64,000 nt of DNA from Rhododendron vialii (lineage: Eukaryota > Streptophyta > Magnoliopsida > Ericales > Ericaceae), in the NCBI RefSeq assembly GCF_030253575.1, contig NC_080559.1, forward strand, positions 35,964,501 through 36,028,500. Direction: 5' to 3'. Of the stretch, positions 11,769-23,958 are shown piece by piece. How positions within the stretch are numbered: position 1 is the first letter of the stretch; every line of letters begins with the position of its first letter. The position numbers were made by a program, and so were the translations under genes. The notes below the pieces were generated by a model, which saw nothing but the letters and a program-made list of their open reading frames with translations, was not told where the DNA came from and searched no databases.

Positions 11769-13986
11769 ACTACCCTCGGTCCCTAGTGCTATATTCTATT
11801 TTCTTTTTCTTTTTTCTTTTTTCTTTTTCTTTTTATTATCATCACAGTAACTCGCACTTGCCGTTTCCAGTGCATAAAAATTGAATTTCCATATTCACCC
11901 CAAACTATGCGTAAAGTCCCATTCACATCCCTCCATTCACATCCCTCTGGTCCTGGTTCAGTTAACACGGGTGTTTTCTCTAACAAGTCTCATCAATTGC
12001 TATATTAAGCTGAAATCAGCGATGTAGTTCAAGATCCACCATAAACTTACACTATAATTGATCCAGGCCTGAAGCTACACTTTGCTAAGTTAGTCTATGT
12101 AAAACATTCACCGGAATCAGTTAGCGCAAAAGCATACAGATTGACAAATCAGAATGCCTTTCGATTAAACAATGACAGGGGTTCCATACACCAGAAGAGA
12201 ACCTTGGTAGTTTAATTCAAATGTTCCGCTTTCAAATCAAAACAGCTGAGTAGTGAGTAGTATACAAAACAGCAGAGTGCTATGTATACCAAGGAAAATG
12301 ACTCCAATTGTTTGTTGTGTAGTTATAATGGGATAGCATTGCTATCTATTCCGATCCCAATATCTCTCACATCTCTGTATCTGTACACAAATAGCATTGA
12401 AACATCTCTAATTGTAATTATTAAGATTGATTATGTTAACAAAGTGAAATACTTTTCCTTGTTCTAAGCAGATTTTCAACTTCATCACGATAATCACTTG
12501 GTAAGATAGTATACGATCAGAAAAATGACCACAAAAGCGGCTACAAGCGTAACAGTTCTCTGGCTGGATTTAGTCTCGAATACCTACAAGAAAACAAAAT
12601 AATACTAAGCAATTGAACAGTGCATTTCCTGAACTGAAAAAAGAGGAACAACAAATAACAGAAATTGTGAAGAAAGACTGTGTCAAACGGACTGAAAAAT
12701 AAAGATAATCTAGTATCAGTACCATCTTGAATTTATCCATAGTTCCTGATAATATACCCCGAGATGAATCCATATCATTCGCCTGGATAACAAAAAGCCA
12801 CGTATTCATCATCTTTTACGGTAATCGATTCATTATCATCATGACGGTAGTAGTAGAAACAGTATCCAGAATGAGATTTGTGACTACAGCAGACACACCA
12901 TACGGTCCAGCACACGATTATGACTCTCCACTTCCTCATGTATATCACCTGTCAGCTGTCAAATTAAGGTGATTAAAACTTGCCTTCGGGTAATTCAAAT
13001 GATGCCGGAAGATTAGAGAATACTAACAGACGCACACTATCTTAGTAGAATTGCACCAGATAGAATTGTTCAAGAGAGAGAGAGAGAGCACGCTCTCACA
13101 AACTAAACTGCACAGCTGGAAATGACAGCTAACTAAAACCATTTGCGTTCTGTTTGGATACATTCTCATTAACAAGTAAGTCGTCTGACTCATCTTGCTA
13201 TGACAATTAAAAGATGTGCCACTAAGGTTGGGTTCAACTTAAATACTCAAGAATGTTCACACAAAAAAGACTTAAATACCCAGGATAACTACATCTTAAA
13301 CTTCCCCACTGATATGTCAAAAGTACCTAATAAAACCATAAGCATATGCAGGTAAATACTAGTAATTTGCTTCATCCGCATGCAGATTATGACTCTAAGA
13401 AGAAGATTAAGAACAACAAGAAGGAAAACTTCATTCAATGCCGTATTACAGTGGTGTTGAGGGACGTAGCATTATCAAATAAATTTTTAAGGGAAAAGAA
13501 ATACATAAAGCTGAACACTCCCACTTCACAGAGGAAATGATTCACATGACTTATCCTTCTTCAAATTAGGTATATTAGTCAAACTAGCACCAATGCCTTC
13601 AGAAAACAGACAATTGGAGGGAACTGCTTCAAATACACAGTTCCCTCAATCTCCATGAATATGAAAAACTGAATCGATCAGACACAAAAGGAGAAAATTG
13701 ACAGCATATATAATTGTTATGTGCAAACATCCCAATCTTCTACAGCTATGAGATTTCAATCTCCTATAACATTATCAGTAATTCGAACAAAGGATGATTA
13801 CAAAAAAAGCATAAAAAATATTCAAGTACGTAAAGCATGTTAAAAAGTTTTCAAATTGCCTGAACCATTATATCTTCCTACCAAAGAAAGACTCACTCTT
13901 TTTAGCATAATGACACTATCCTGCAATCCCTCCATTGCACTATCATTATCATGCTCATCAATTTCATGGGAGGCCCTGATACCACC

Positions 13987-14390
13987 CTATGTAGCATGGA
14001 CACGGATACGGATACGGACACGGACACGGGACACGGCAATTCTAAAATAATGGGGATACGGACACGGCGGGGGACACGCCACGTGTATAAATTAATAAAA
14101 AATAAATATATGTACATATATATAAAAAAAAATTATGAACCATTGTATATGAATAATTTCACAAATCGAATAATTTTTTTTCAAAGGAAAAATTACAGTT
14201 TAACCCAAATGTTTTGAACAATTTCATATTAACCCCCAAAAATTTTAAAAATATTACATTTTGACCCCTAGCCGTGTCCCCTATCAAAAAATAGTAAAAA
14301 TTATTGGACACGCCACGTGGCGTGTCCAATACGTGTCCCCGTGTCCAATACGTGGACACGGCACCCTTTTGGAGTGTCGGTGCTACATAG
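13987..14390. mobile_element. hAT-type MITE inserted in the SNARE coding exon
   Basis: A 404-bp element with perfect 10-bp inverted ends, CTATGTAGCA on the left and TGCTACATAG on the right. It is flanked by an exact 8-bp target duplication, ATACCACC, at 13979-13986 and 14391-14398. Terminal zones are rich in GGACACG/CGTGTCC short repeats and the centre is A/T-rich. Eight-bp duplications are characteristic of hAT transposition. Excision would rebuild the conserved Gly-Gly-Ile-Arg-Ala junction of the SNARE. Confidence 0.93.
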
Positions 14391-14989
14391 ATACCACCTT
14401 CCTCAATGCCATCAAAAAGTGCAGTTCTGTTGCCACGGTAGTCTCTGCATTCAAAAATGGGTCTTAGAAGTGCCAGAGAGACTGGATGTTGTGAAGAATA
14501 CCAACCGCAAATACAAAAAGAGATGATCATTCCCCACATTCTGATAAATACTGGAGTAAACAGATAGATAAAGTCCCTCATGAACCACCTCATATTTTAT
14601 TCCATCTCCTCAACATCGGTGGGCCACCACAATTGCGAGTATGCAATGAAATATGCGTTGGTTTATGAGGCGTCTGTTGCACCATTCAAAGTTGAGTGAT
14701 GAAAATAGCAGTCAATGAAATTTCTAAGTTTCTGGGCATCAACACTTTGTTTGTTGCATAAGATAAGCTAGCAGTACTAACTTTTTCAGGCTATTTTGTT
14801 TTATATGAGCAAGACCCACAAACTTGTGACTCAATCATATGAAGTGAACAAAAAGATGAGGAACTGGCAGCCCATATGACTTCATAGGAGTAAGAAGTGA
14901 GATTACATTAGAGAAAAATGAAGAGCCGTGCAACTCTTGGAATATCTCTCCAAGGGTATTGGGAAGCTCCAGCTCGGTGGGGAATAGTT

Positions 14990-15175
14990 GAGCCGGGGGT
15001 TAGATGTTGTCTAATCCTTTGTTGTTGTAGTTCTTTTTGCTTTGGTTCTGTAACCTTTCATGGGTATGCCCATGCAAAATTGTATCGGGGATTTTTCTTT
15101 CTTTGCCAGGGGTCTCCCCGAATCAGTGTTTTCTGCTTGTTTTCTTGGAATAAAATCGTACTTACCCACAAATAA
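14990..15175 (+). mobile_element. Possible L1-type LINE 3' tail
   Basis: T-rich sequence ending in a GGAATAAAATCGTACTTACC-like terminus, resembling 3' ends of plant L1 elements. It lies in intron 1 of the SNARE gene. No coding part is visible, so the call is tentative. Confidence 0.35.
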
Positions 15176-16099
15176 TAATTGAAAAGGGCATACAACTTTT
15201 AAGGTTTAAGATGTGTTTCTTAATTCAAGGAAAACAAGGATTGCAAGATGGAGGATGCGAATGCAATCTCCATATCCGTGCGTGTAAGCATCCAGTTCAG
15301 GCAACAACTTACAGATGGAGCATTCTTAAATTTCTTCACTAAAACATGCCAAAGTAACTAACCCAATTAGAGAAACACCATATGGAGCATCTAATGTCAA
15401 GGTTTCTCTTATCATACAAACTTAAGCAAGGTTGTTTGCTTCTCTCTCCATCGATGTAGCTTCAGAAATCCAAGTACGATACGCCAAAATCGGAGAGCCG
15501 CAAATAGAACTAACTAAATGCGTTACTGTAAGAAGTACATCAGTAGTAACACGCAGATCCTATTGAAGAAACATACATACTCAAGGGTCACAACACCCTT
15601 TTACCATCACAGAAAATTAATTATCAACCTTGTGTGTGTGAGTGGGTGTGTGTTTAATTTCAAAGTTCAAACAAACACAGCCCGACATACTAGTATCAAA
15701 TAAGCAACACAAGTAACGACGAATACTCCATTATTGAATCAACAACTAACCTTCTTACATTCATAGCTAGCTCGCCTCAGGGGATCCAAAATTCCAGCCA
15801 GAAGCTTCTTTGGCGGAGGAAAATCAAATACTACTAGACCGGTGACAATTGGGACAAAAAAAAAAAAACACAAATCTGGTTGGACTTTTTTTTTCCCTTT
15901 TTCCTGGCATAAAAAAGTAATGACTACAGAAGGAGAGCTGTGTTTTACTGTCACTGTACCTTTTCAGCGAGAAGAGAGAGAAGCTTGAATGTTCTCCTGT
16001 TATTTTTTCAAGAATGGGACTTTCTCTGGCTTATTATTATTACTGTTATTGTTCCAGTATATATAGAGTGCAATAAGAAGGCCTAAAAAAAACAATCCC

Positions 16100-16275
16100 A
16101 CCAAATAGCTGAGCTATGCTACGTGCACAGCAAGCTGCGCACAAACCACTTTTTCTCCCGTTTCGAATCGCACAAAGATAAACGGTTCCGATTATCTTTG
16201 TGCAATCTGAGGCAGGAGAAAAATAGGTTCGTACACAGTTGTTGTGCACAACATGCTGTGCACGTAGCTTTTCTG
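16100..16275. mobile_element. Hairpin-forming MITE
   Basis: Two inverted ends of about 15 bp, GCTACGTGCACAGCA near 16118-16132 and its complement TGCTGTGCACGTAGC near 16253-16267. A second pair lies inside (CAAAGATAA and TTATCTTTG). The whole block can fold into one stem-loop just upstream of the SNARE transcription unit. No target duplication was found. Confidence 0.6.
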
Positions 16276-17574
16276 CACCTAATAATATCGATATGGACCG
16301 ATATCTGTTTTAGAAGGTGGCCGGGTTAATATGGATGGGCTACCAGGCCTGGTGCACACCGTTTGTCATATAAAGTGTAAGGAAATTTATACTCCATATA
16401 CAGGACTGGAGTGGTAAAATAAATACTAATAAAGAAACATAGCCAATATGATGATCCATGGAGTAATTTTCCATTCCATTCTACTTGGTCCATGTAATTC
16501 ACTTTAATATTCTGTTTTTCTTCTCATGTTAACTTGATTTTCTGCTTTCCCAATAGATCACTTTATTTTTCTTCCCTTCATTTATTGAACTCTATTTAAT
16601 ACTGTACCACTTAATTGCATGTATATTCCCAATGTTTAGAATTACAACTCCAAGTATGACATGGTACTTAAATTCCACCACAATTTTATATATTTATTTA
16701 TTACTGTATGTGTTTTCAAGAGAATCCAATTCCCACATTTATGTTCTTCATTTATTCTTCTAATCAAATCTACGATTGGGGACTTTATCTTTCAACTTCA
16801 CCAAAGTACTGCAAATACATGTTTAAATATAGATAGATACATAATGATATCCAATCACTACTCCCATGCACCGACCCGACCCACGTGAAAGAGAAGAGTA
16901 AATCTCATCACTCACTCTCTCTCTTTTTTTGGCAATCCCATCACTCACTTTCTTCATATATTGTAATTTATTTTATCAAGTTTTTTTTAAAAAAAAATTT
17001 AATAACTTAAGTGTCCGATCTATTTACGCACTATTTTTGCCATGTTATATACTTACCTTCCAGCCTCTAGACAAAGCAACATCTTTGTGGAAGTCGTAAT
17101 TAAATAATTTCTATATGAACTAGCTAGATCACAACTCACAAAGGGCTTATCAATCACCCTAACTGTGAATAGAAATGAAGCTGAATATACTTATATATTT
17201 TACTTTCCCTTGCTAGTTTTTTTTTCCGTGTGTGGTGGCAATTGATTTTATTAATCTTTGTAAACAATACAAAGATTAAACGGATGAGAAGCAAGAGGCA
17301 TCACAACCAAAGTAGATTTAAATTTAGGTTGAAATCGATTTAAATTTAGGTTGAAATCCATAACCTCAAGATTGCGCCAAGTATATGGGATATTCATCCT
17401 TAACTGTGATATCATTTCTCTATATGCTTATTAAGTTGTTGTATTTTTTACCCAAGTTAATAAAAAAAAATCTTATAAAAACGCACCCTCAAAATTCATA
17501 TCTAACTTTTCTTCTTGTCCTCGTAAACTATCTTTTCTTTCCTTTATATGTCCCCTTCCAATAAGGGATTCCTT

Positions 17575-17912
17575 ATTGAGTTAAGTTAAAGACCTCATCT
17601 TTTCCGATCGAATTTCGATGATCCAAACCGTTCAATGTGATTAGAACGTGATTTTAAGGATTTTTGTGAGAAATCGGCAAAAAATATGACCGGAAAGGGC
17701 TTGATCCGAACAGTTTTTCATAAAAATGCATTTATAGCGTTTTTACAAAAAAACTAGTCGGATCAAACCCTTTCTTTCCAGTCATATTTTTTGCCAATTT
17801 CTCTCAAAAAAACCTTAAAATCACGTTTTAAACACATTGAACGGCTCGGATCATCAAAATTTGATCTGGAACAATATCAAACTCATGAGGTCCTTAACTT
17901 AGCAAGTTAAGG
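17575..17912. mobile_element. Long-hairpin MITE
   Basis: Imperfect inverted repeat about 340 bp overall. The left arm has TTAAGTTAAAGACCTCAT, GATCCAAACCGTTCAATG and AAAATATGACCGGAAAGGG. The right arm carries their near-complements ending with ATGAGGTCCTTAACTTA. The arms meet around 17730-17750. It has the form of a foldback MITE; no clear target duplication was found. Confidence 0.65.
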
Positions 17913-17967
17913 GATCTGAAATTGCCTTTGAGCTAGTCATTGATTTACATGCTAATAAAATTACACC

Positions 17968-18325
17968 ATTTTAGTAAGATTGAGTGAAGTAATTTTATTT
18001 CAAGATGTTATTATTAATTCTATAAAACAGAATGGTACTGATTGTGATACTGATGAAGACAACAATGACCATTTTATTGGCAGTGCATATGGGAATGTGG
18101 GGTTTTCAATTGGCTATAGTTGTGAGCGGCAGCTGAAGCCTGATAGTAGTTGCAAGGACAAATGGTATGGATTCTCTGGAAAATGGAGCTATATGTTGAG
18201 GGGAAAATAATTCTCATCATGGTCATGTTTTTTGGAAGACTCAAAAAAATTCAATATGGATATGGAGGCCGAGCATGGAAGCTCCTCTAGTACTGGAAAT
18301 GGGATTCAAAAATATTATAAGTTAA
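17968..18325 (+). pseudogene. C-terminal fragment of an unidentified protein gene, frameshifted
   Basis: A first segment (17968-18210) reads open and contains [18 protein letters not shown] and [11 protein letters not shown]. After a +1 frame change the reading continues at 18221-18325 with FWKTQKNSIWIWRPSMEAP up to a stop at 18323-18325. The Trp-rich, compositionally complex peptide looks like real coding sequence, and both parts look like one protein tail, but I cannot name the family. No start or upstream exon was recognised. Probably a relic duplicated from elsewhere. Confidence 0.5.
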
Positions 18326-19374
18326 ACGTAGATATATATCTTGTGTTCAACTTAATTGCTTGTGTTTATAAGCAATGTTTGTAACCTGTGAATGGTTACA
18401 TATGTATCTAGTAATATTTGTCCACCGGCTAGGATTGTGTAAAATGCCTCTTAGAACACTAGGGAAAATGTAAATAATATCCTGTAATTTTTGCTTTAGA
18501 GTTTAACATTTTATAAGAGACACAACAACAACAACAGAAGAATACATTGTTCTGATTACACTTTTTTTTGGTAACTTATTGGTATTTTAAACAACAAATT
18601 AATGATTTGTTTCCATTTAAAGTCCTGGCTACAAAACCTGTTGTAGCAAGTAAACTGAAATGTTAAAAGAAATGGATAATCGATTAGGGCAACAGTATCT
18701 ATGATCTACTGAAAGAAGATTAAAATGACCTCTGAGTATACAAAAATATTGAGATTTGAAGAAGGAGTAGCATTTTAATGGGAAGAAAAATTTCCATGAG
18801 GTCACAAAAACCTAAAATGTTACTCTTACTCGACTCTTAAACTTTTCAACGCTTTAATAAAAGCACTAATTAACTAGTAGCTTTTAACTCTGGTTATAAA
18901 TGCCCATAGATACTAATACGTTACGTACACTTGTAATTTGCATATGCTCCGATCCACATATACACATGCAGAAAAATTATTCAATATGCTTCCAAGTTCC
19001 AACACCAATTTAGTCCCCTTTGTTTGTAGCATATCGTAGTATATATTAATGGTGGATCAAGATCGTTTTTTATCCGTGAAACCCAATTAATTAACGTGAG
19101 AAGATCTAGAGGAAGCTAGCCTAGCTCTCTCTAGTACTGGCCCAGGAGTGATCAGCAACCACAATATAACGCTATCGTCAGACTAGACGTTACAATTTAA
19201 TTAACAACGTACATACAGCTGCTAGCACTACTATATATATATACACTCTTCCTCGATTTGCTTTTAATGTTAATTCTCCATTAAACAACTAACCTAGCTT
19301 AACATTTATTACTAATATTCAAGATCTCTCTCTAGCTAGCTCCCTCTTAGTAATTCCATCCCTGTGATGCATGA

Positions 19375-20953
19375 ATGGGAATGGCTACAAACAAGTCATT
19401 CAACGACTTACCCTTTCTCCTCCTCTCACTTTCCCAGCTTATGGTTGTAATTATAACCCTCCTTAACCTCCATCCTATTTTTGTTCATGCCTTAAACATC
19501 GGCATTCCAAAGGTTCGTTTTTCATCATTTATGTACGTACGTACGTACCATCATTAATTTGTCTTTCTTAATTACTTTCGATCTCTCTCAATTCTTACTT
19601 ATATATATACACACACATATATACATCTGTGTGTGCGGATTTTGTGTTATCCTCTTGTACATATTGTTCGTAGGATGAGGAGTGCAGTAGAACCTGTGAA
19701 TCACAAAACTGTGGAGGTACACAACTTCTGGGCTCACATATTAATTCCTCCAGCTTCTTTTTGTTTTTCCCATTTTATCGGAAATGACGTTAAAGGAATA
19801 TGATTCTCTTCGGTTTCCTACCCTGCTATGCATAGAGGGTCTAATTTGAAATCTTGGGATCCATTCCACTCCGGTGCGTTGATCAAACGGTATGATAATT
19901 AATTGCAACCAGATAGAGATCTAACTATATATTAATTTCTGTTCAGAATCAAGAATTCTGATTTTGAAATAGACCAGATAGATACCTATGGTTTTTAATA
20001 AACAACTCTATATGATCAAATCACGTCCATGGGTAGTTGATCAGTCTCACTTTTTTGAATCATGAATTACCCATACGAAAGGGCTTACGAAGTAAACTAC
20101 ATAGATATTGGAGTGGAACATGAGATGGATCCATAATAATTCAAACGTAACTGGCCCTTGACCCCAAACATTAATAAACTGTGGAGAAAATATATAGTAT
20201 TGGTATATATATTGTTGGGTCACTTCAAATTGTTATTGTGCTTTAATTTAATTGTTGATAGTGTGATCATAATGGTGACTTTGAAATGACAGTGGCTCCA
20301 CTATTAAGGTATGGAAAGTATTGTGGAGTTTTATACAGCGGGTGTCCAGGAGAGCAGCCATGTGATGGTCTCGACAATTGTTGTATGAGGCATGATGCCT
20401 GCATAAAAGCTAACAACAGTGAGTCCATTCATTAAAAAAAATGCAAGATCATTGTCTTTTCACAATTATATAGTATTTTTTATAATTTATGTATGACGAT
20501 CTTGCATAATCTGTAATCCTATCATGTTTTAGAATACATGTGTGTACTCAGGAATGTGTTATCTCATTCTTGATATAAGTAATGAATTTATAAATAAAAG
20601 AGTAAAATTTTCTTGATATATCATATGTATTGTAATAATTCAATGAAATATTTTCGTACTTTCGTACTAGCACTTCAAAATACATGATGTATATGTATGC
20701 TTGTATGTATGTAGTTAAATTTGAAAATAAAGCAGTGTCTATATTAAGGTTAAACTCTGGATGTTGTCTTTTTGCAGACGATTATTTAAACACGGTGTGT
20801 AGTCAAAACTTTTTAAGATGCGTGAATAAGTTCAAGAGGAGGAGGAGGATGCCATTTAAGGGGAACACTTGCTCAATTGATCAAGTTACTAATGTTATGA
20901 CCACAGCCATGAATTTTGCCTTGATTGCTGGGAGATTTGTAAATAAATCATGA
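19375..20953 (+). CDS. Secretory phospholipase A2, plant low-molecular-weight type
   Basis: Hydrolyses the sn-2 acyl ester of phospholipids, Ca2+-dependent, in the secretory pathway or apoplast (known for the family). Four exons: 19375-19512, 19674-19716, 20293-20418, 20778-20953; 161 codons including the stop. Residues 1 to about 40 are a hydrophobic signal peptide. The mature part has 12 Cys (expected for six disulphides), the Ca2+ loop YCGVLYSGCPG (residues 70-80) and the active-site block LDNCCMRHDAC (87-97) with His94 and Asp95. ATG at 19375 is used because the signal peptide is in that frame; the ATGs at 19367 and 19371 are in other frames. Length fits plant sPLA2 (about 150-190 aa). 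The paralogue (alpha, beta and so on) was not assigned. No disruption seen. Confidence 0.92.
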
Positions 20954-21982
20954 TTGCTTCTGCACCTAATTGTGGTTAATTTTGAGGACATCCCAGAAAT
21001 ATGGTCATCTATTTTCTTGCAATAAAATCTTCTATTTGGCTATTCAATTTCTTGTCTTACCTTCATGAAAATAATGACACCACCTCTATTATTTGTGAGA
21101 AAAGATTTTTAAAGAATTCACTAATACAATGATAATATGGTATTGCACATAGTAGTTAACGGCATATGAAAATGAGTGATGTTTAAAATAAAATAAAAAG
21201 GAGTGACATTAAAAATAAAGAAGAAATTAAATAGTTATCATGTTTGGGAAACTTATTAATGTCACAATTCTTGTGGGTTTGAATCATTAACTTGGCATCC
21301 TCAAAATTCCAATAAACCTCAAACCACCCTTTCTCTCTCCAAATCTTTCCTAATTTATCTCAATTTCACCATCCTATCTTTCAAATCTTTCTCTTTCCCA
21401 TTCTGTTAATTATTTCTCTATCCTAATCTTCTCTCCCCTAAAATCTCAAAATAAAAATTGAAATTAGATTCATAGAATAAATGAATTTTCAGAAATATTG
21501 CATGATAATATATGACGTATTTCAACAGAAAAAATAATGAAAATCACGCATTCAAAATGGACCATATTTATAATAAATTGCAATTCTCTCTCTATTTCTC
21601 CAATTTTTCAAAGCTGACAAATGTGATCAATTTTGGAATAATTCATATTTTTTATGGTTTTTTTTTTTTTTTGCATTTTTCTTAAAATTTTGGATATTCG
21701 AATTGACCATATTTTTCATGAATTATTTCTACAAAATTACCATGACAATTGAGGATCAACTATACAACTATTTCATAACAAAATTCTGCAAATTCACCAT
21801 GTTTTATCATGACACATTTTAGCACAAAATCAGCCAAACCACGCATTCCAATCGAATCAAACATACTTATCATGAAAAATTTCTACGAAGTTATCATGAA
21901 ATTTGAAACTAATATTATTGTACACATGATAAATGTAACAAACATGACAAAAAAGTTACAAGTACGTTAAAATAGGTCATAT

Positions 21983-22381
21983 ATGCACAACAATACAACA
22001 CAAATGCAAAGACTACAGAAAATGAAAGTGAATGAACAACGTGGACTAATTACCAGTGAGGTGAAACATTTTTCAGCAAATGGAAAACCCACATGGTTCA
22101 GATCTGGAACGTGTGTGACAAATGAGTGCAATGTATGGCAACCCATGGTTCAGATTTGGAAAAAACCCCAAGTGTCAGCCGCCTCACGAATCTCGCCCGC
22201 CACCTCAGATTGCCGTTTCGCTGCCGTTTTCTGTGCCATTAAGGCTGATCATCAAGATCTGGAGGTCGGCAGTGACATCAGTCAACGGGCCTGTAAGGAA
22301 CTCCAAAGGCTGGACGAAGAGAGTGGGGATGGTTTTGATGCGGCATCGATGAGGCCTTTGACGCCAGTTTGGTTTGGTTGA
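21983..22381 (+). other. GC-richer open reading frame of unknown origin
   Basis: A 132-codon open frame in an otherwise A/T-rich stretch. Residues are mixed, with no recognisable domain, signal peptide or membrane segment. A short motif (ATGGTTCAGAT) occurs twice, at about 22093 and 22146. It may be a transposon-captured fragment or chance; splice signals and homology are unknown. Not called a gene. Confidence 0.2.
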
Positions 22382-23152
22382 AGGCGATGGCTGCATGGCA
22401 AGATAATTCGTTTACCATAAAAAAAAAAAAAGGAAAAAGGATAATGATCCTGTGATTCAAGGACCTGATAAGTGAATTATGTGAGTTTGATTCTAGGACT
22501 TGGGATAATTGCGTGAAAAATGGTTAATCAGAAAAACAAAATGCTTTATTCACATTAATGAAGAGTGTTATTGACATTTTTTGAATGTGAGGATGAAGAC
22601 TTAAGTATTCAAATCACTGAGGATAGGAATATAAGTATCATTAAGGGACATGACACCTATTTAAATATCTCAAAAATAAATGCCATGTTGTAATAATTTC
22701 TGCAAGAAAAAACAAGTGCAAATAGTGCAAAATGTCAAGAAATAGAATCAACGATTGCCAAAAAATAGAGATACACAAGAGCACGAGGATGGGCATCATA
22801 CCAAGCCGCAAAAGTTAACTTAGTTCATGGTATAGAGAGAGATTGTAAAGAGCCATATTAGGGTTCAAGAAAAATTCCTCGATAATGTCTCCAAAAGTGA
22901 ATCGAATGGTTTAGATTCACTTAGATGTTTGGGTCCTGCATATCAAAATGAATCTCAATCATTTATTTTGCTTTTGAAATATTTTCGGAAAAAACTTTTT
23001 CTGGACCCTAACATTTTTGGATTGTAAATGAGAAAGAACTAAAAAATATTGAAGTATTTATGTTCTAATGGCAAATAGGAGTTCCCACAAGAGGGGCAGC
23101 TGCGTAAAACAAACAAAGACTTCCGTTAAAAAATTAGCCTTTTAAGATATAA

Positions 23153-23958
23153 GGCCATCCACAGTGGTATAATCAAAAAAGAATAATCAAAAGTTGACAC
23201 ATCAGCTTTTGATTATTCACTTAAGAGGTTTCTAAGCTTAACAATGTTAAGCTTCACTATGGTCACTTCTAGTCCATAACCAAAATATGGGGTCCACTAC
23301 AATTTCACTCTCTATCCCCCTCCATTTTCCGTCATTTACTTCCCTCCATTTACGTTTTTTATGGGTTAAAATATATCGATTCCCTCTCTTAATTTTGGAA
23401 AAAAAAATCGGTGACTTCCTTCCCTCTTATTATGAATTTTTTTTTGGTGGGGTGTGTGTGTGTGTGTGTGTGTGGGTTGTTGGGGAGGGGGGGGAATTGA
23501 AACAGGAAAGAAGAGTGAAACACCTTAATCCGGCGACGATAAGTTGAATTGTAGATGATCGAGAGATAGAGTTTCACTTCTGAAGGAAAAGAAAGAGAAA
23601 TAGTTTGTGGGTAAAGTGAAGAAGACATGGAGTAGGCGAAGAAACTTGGCTACATAAAATTTTTATTCTTCAATTTTAATTTTTTTACCAAAAAAAAAAA
23701 GTAGGCGAAGAAGAGAAAAAGAAAATACCAGTTGAAACATGCGTGTATACAAATTTTAGAATTAGTTAACTTATGTGGTGTAGGGTTCACAAATTTTGAT
23801 TATTGAAAAAGGTTGCTAGTTTTGGTTATCCAAAGCTTAAAATTTGATTATTTCTAAGGATGTTGCTAAGTTTGATTATACCATTGTGAGCGATCTTTTG
23901 TAACAACATTGTTAACTTTCAAAACAATTGACATTTGATTATACCATTGTGGATGGCC
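23153..23958. mobile_element. PIF/Harbinger (Tourist-like) nonautonomous element
   Basis: Inverted ends GGCCATCCACAGTGG... and ...CCATTGTGGATGGCC, each continued by (G)TATAATCAAA-type sequence. Flanked by TAA at 23150-23152 and 23959-23961, the 3-bp duplication expected of Harbinger elements. 806 bp, with an internal (GT)n tract at about 23453-23474 and a partial repeat of the right terminus at about 23870-23890. No transposase coding seen. Confidence 0.85.

Larger units (their letters stand above)
11061..12493. other. Intergenic: ISA3 upstream region and SNARE downstream region
   Basis: No gene seen. It holds the ISA3 promoter side, two adjacent MITE-like blocks (about 11258-11531 and 11530-11768), a T/C-rich tract at about 11798-11838, and the 3' flank of the SNARE gene. 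Confidence 0.6.
12494..15764 (-). pseudogene. BET1/BS14-like Qc-SNARE gene with a transposon in coding exon 2
   Basis: BET1-type SNAREs mediate ER-Golgi vesicle fusion. Minus-strand exons: 15751-15764 (Met-Asn-Val-Arg and two bases of Arg), 13897-14444, 12899-12955, 12723-12782, 12494-12583. Without the 404-bp insertion and one copy of its target duplication, the exons join in phase into a 118-aa protein (Arabidopsis relatives are about 120 aa). It has the family landmarks NRTALFDGIEEGG, HEIDEHDN, LTGDIHEEVESHN, NDMDSSRGILSGTMDKFKM and a C-terminal membrane anchor ending VYYLTK. Reading through the element adds about 77 codons and then stops at 14159. Some conserved residues differ (Asp-Ser for Glu-Arg, Ala for Gly before Asn-Asp-Met, Gln-Arg-Thr for Arg-Arg-Met), suggesting relaxed constraint, but all other splice sites and the stop are intact. 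It could still make protein if the element is spliced out. Confidence 0.75.
16330..19374. other. Intergenic region with a hairpin MITE and a gene relic
   Basis: A/T-rich DNA between the SNARE 5' end and the phospholipase gene. Apart from the elements listed separately (17575-17912, 17968-18325) I see only simple A/T tracts. The last few hundred bases contain the phospholipase promoter side, with TATATATATACAC at about 19230-19245. Confidence 0.5.
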
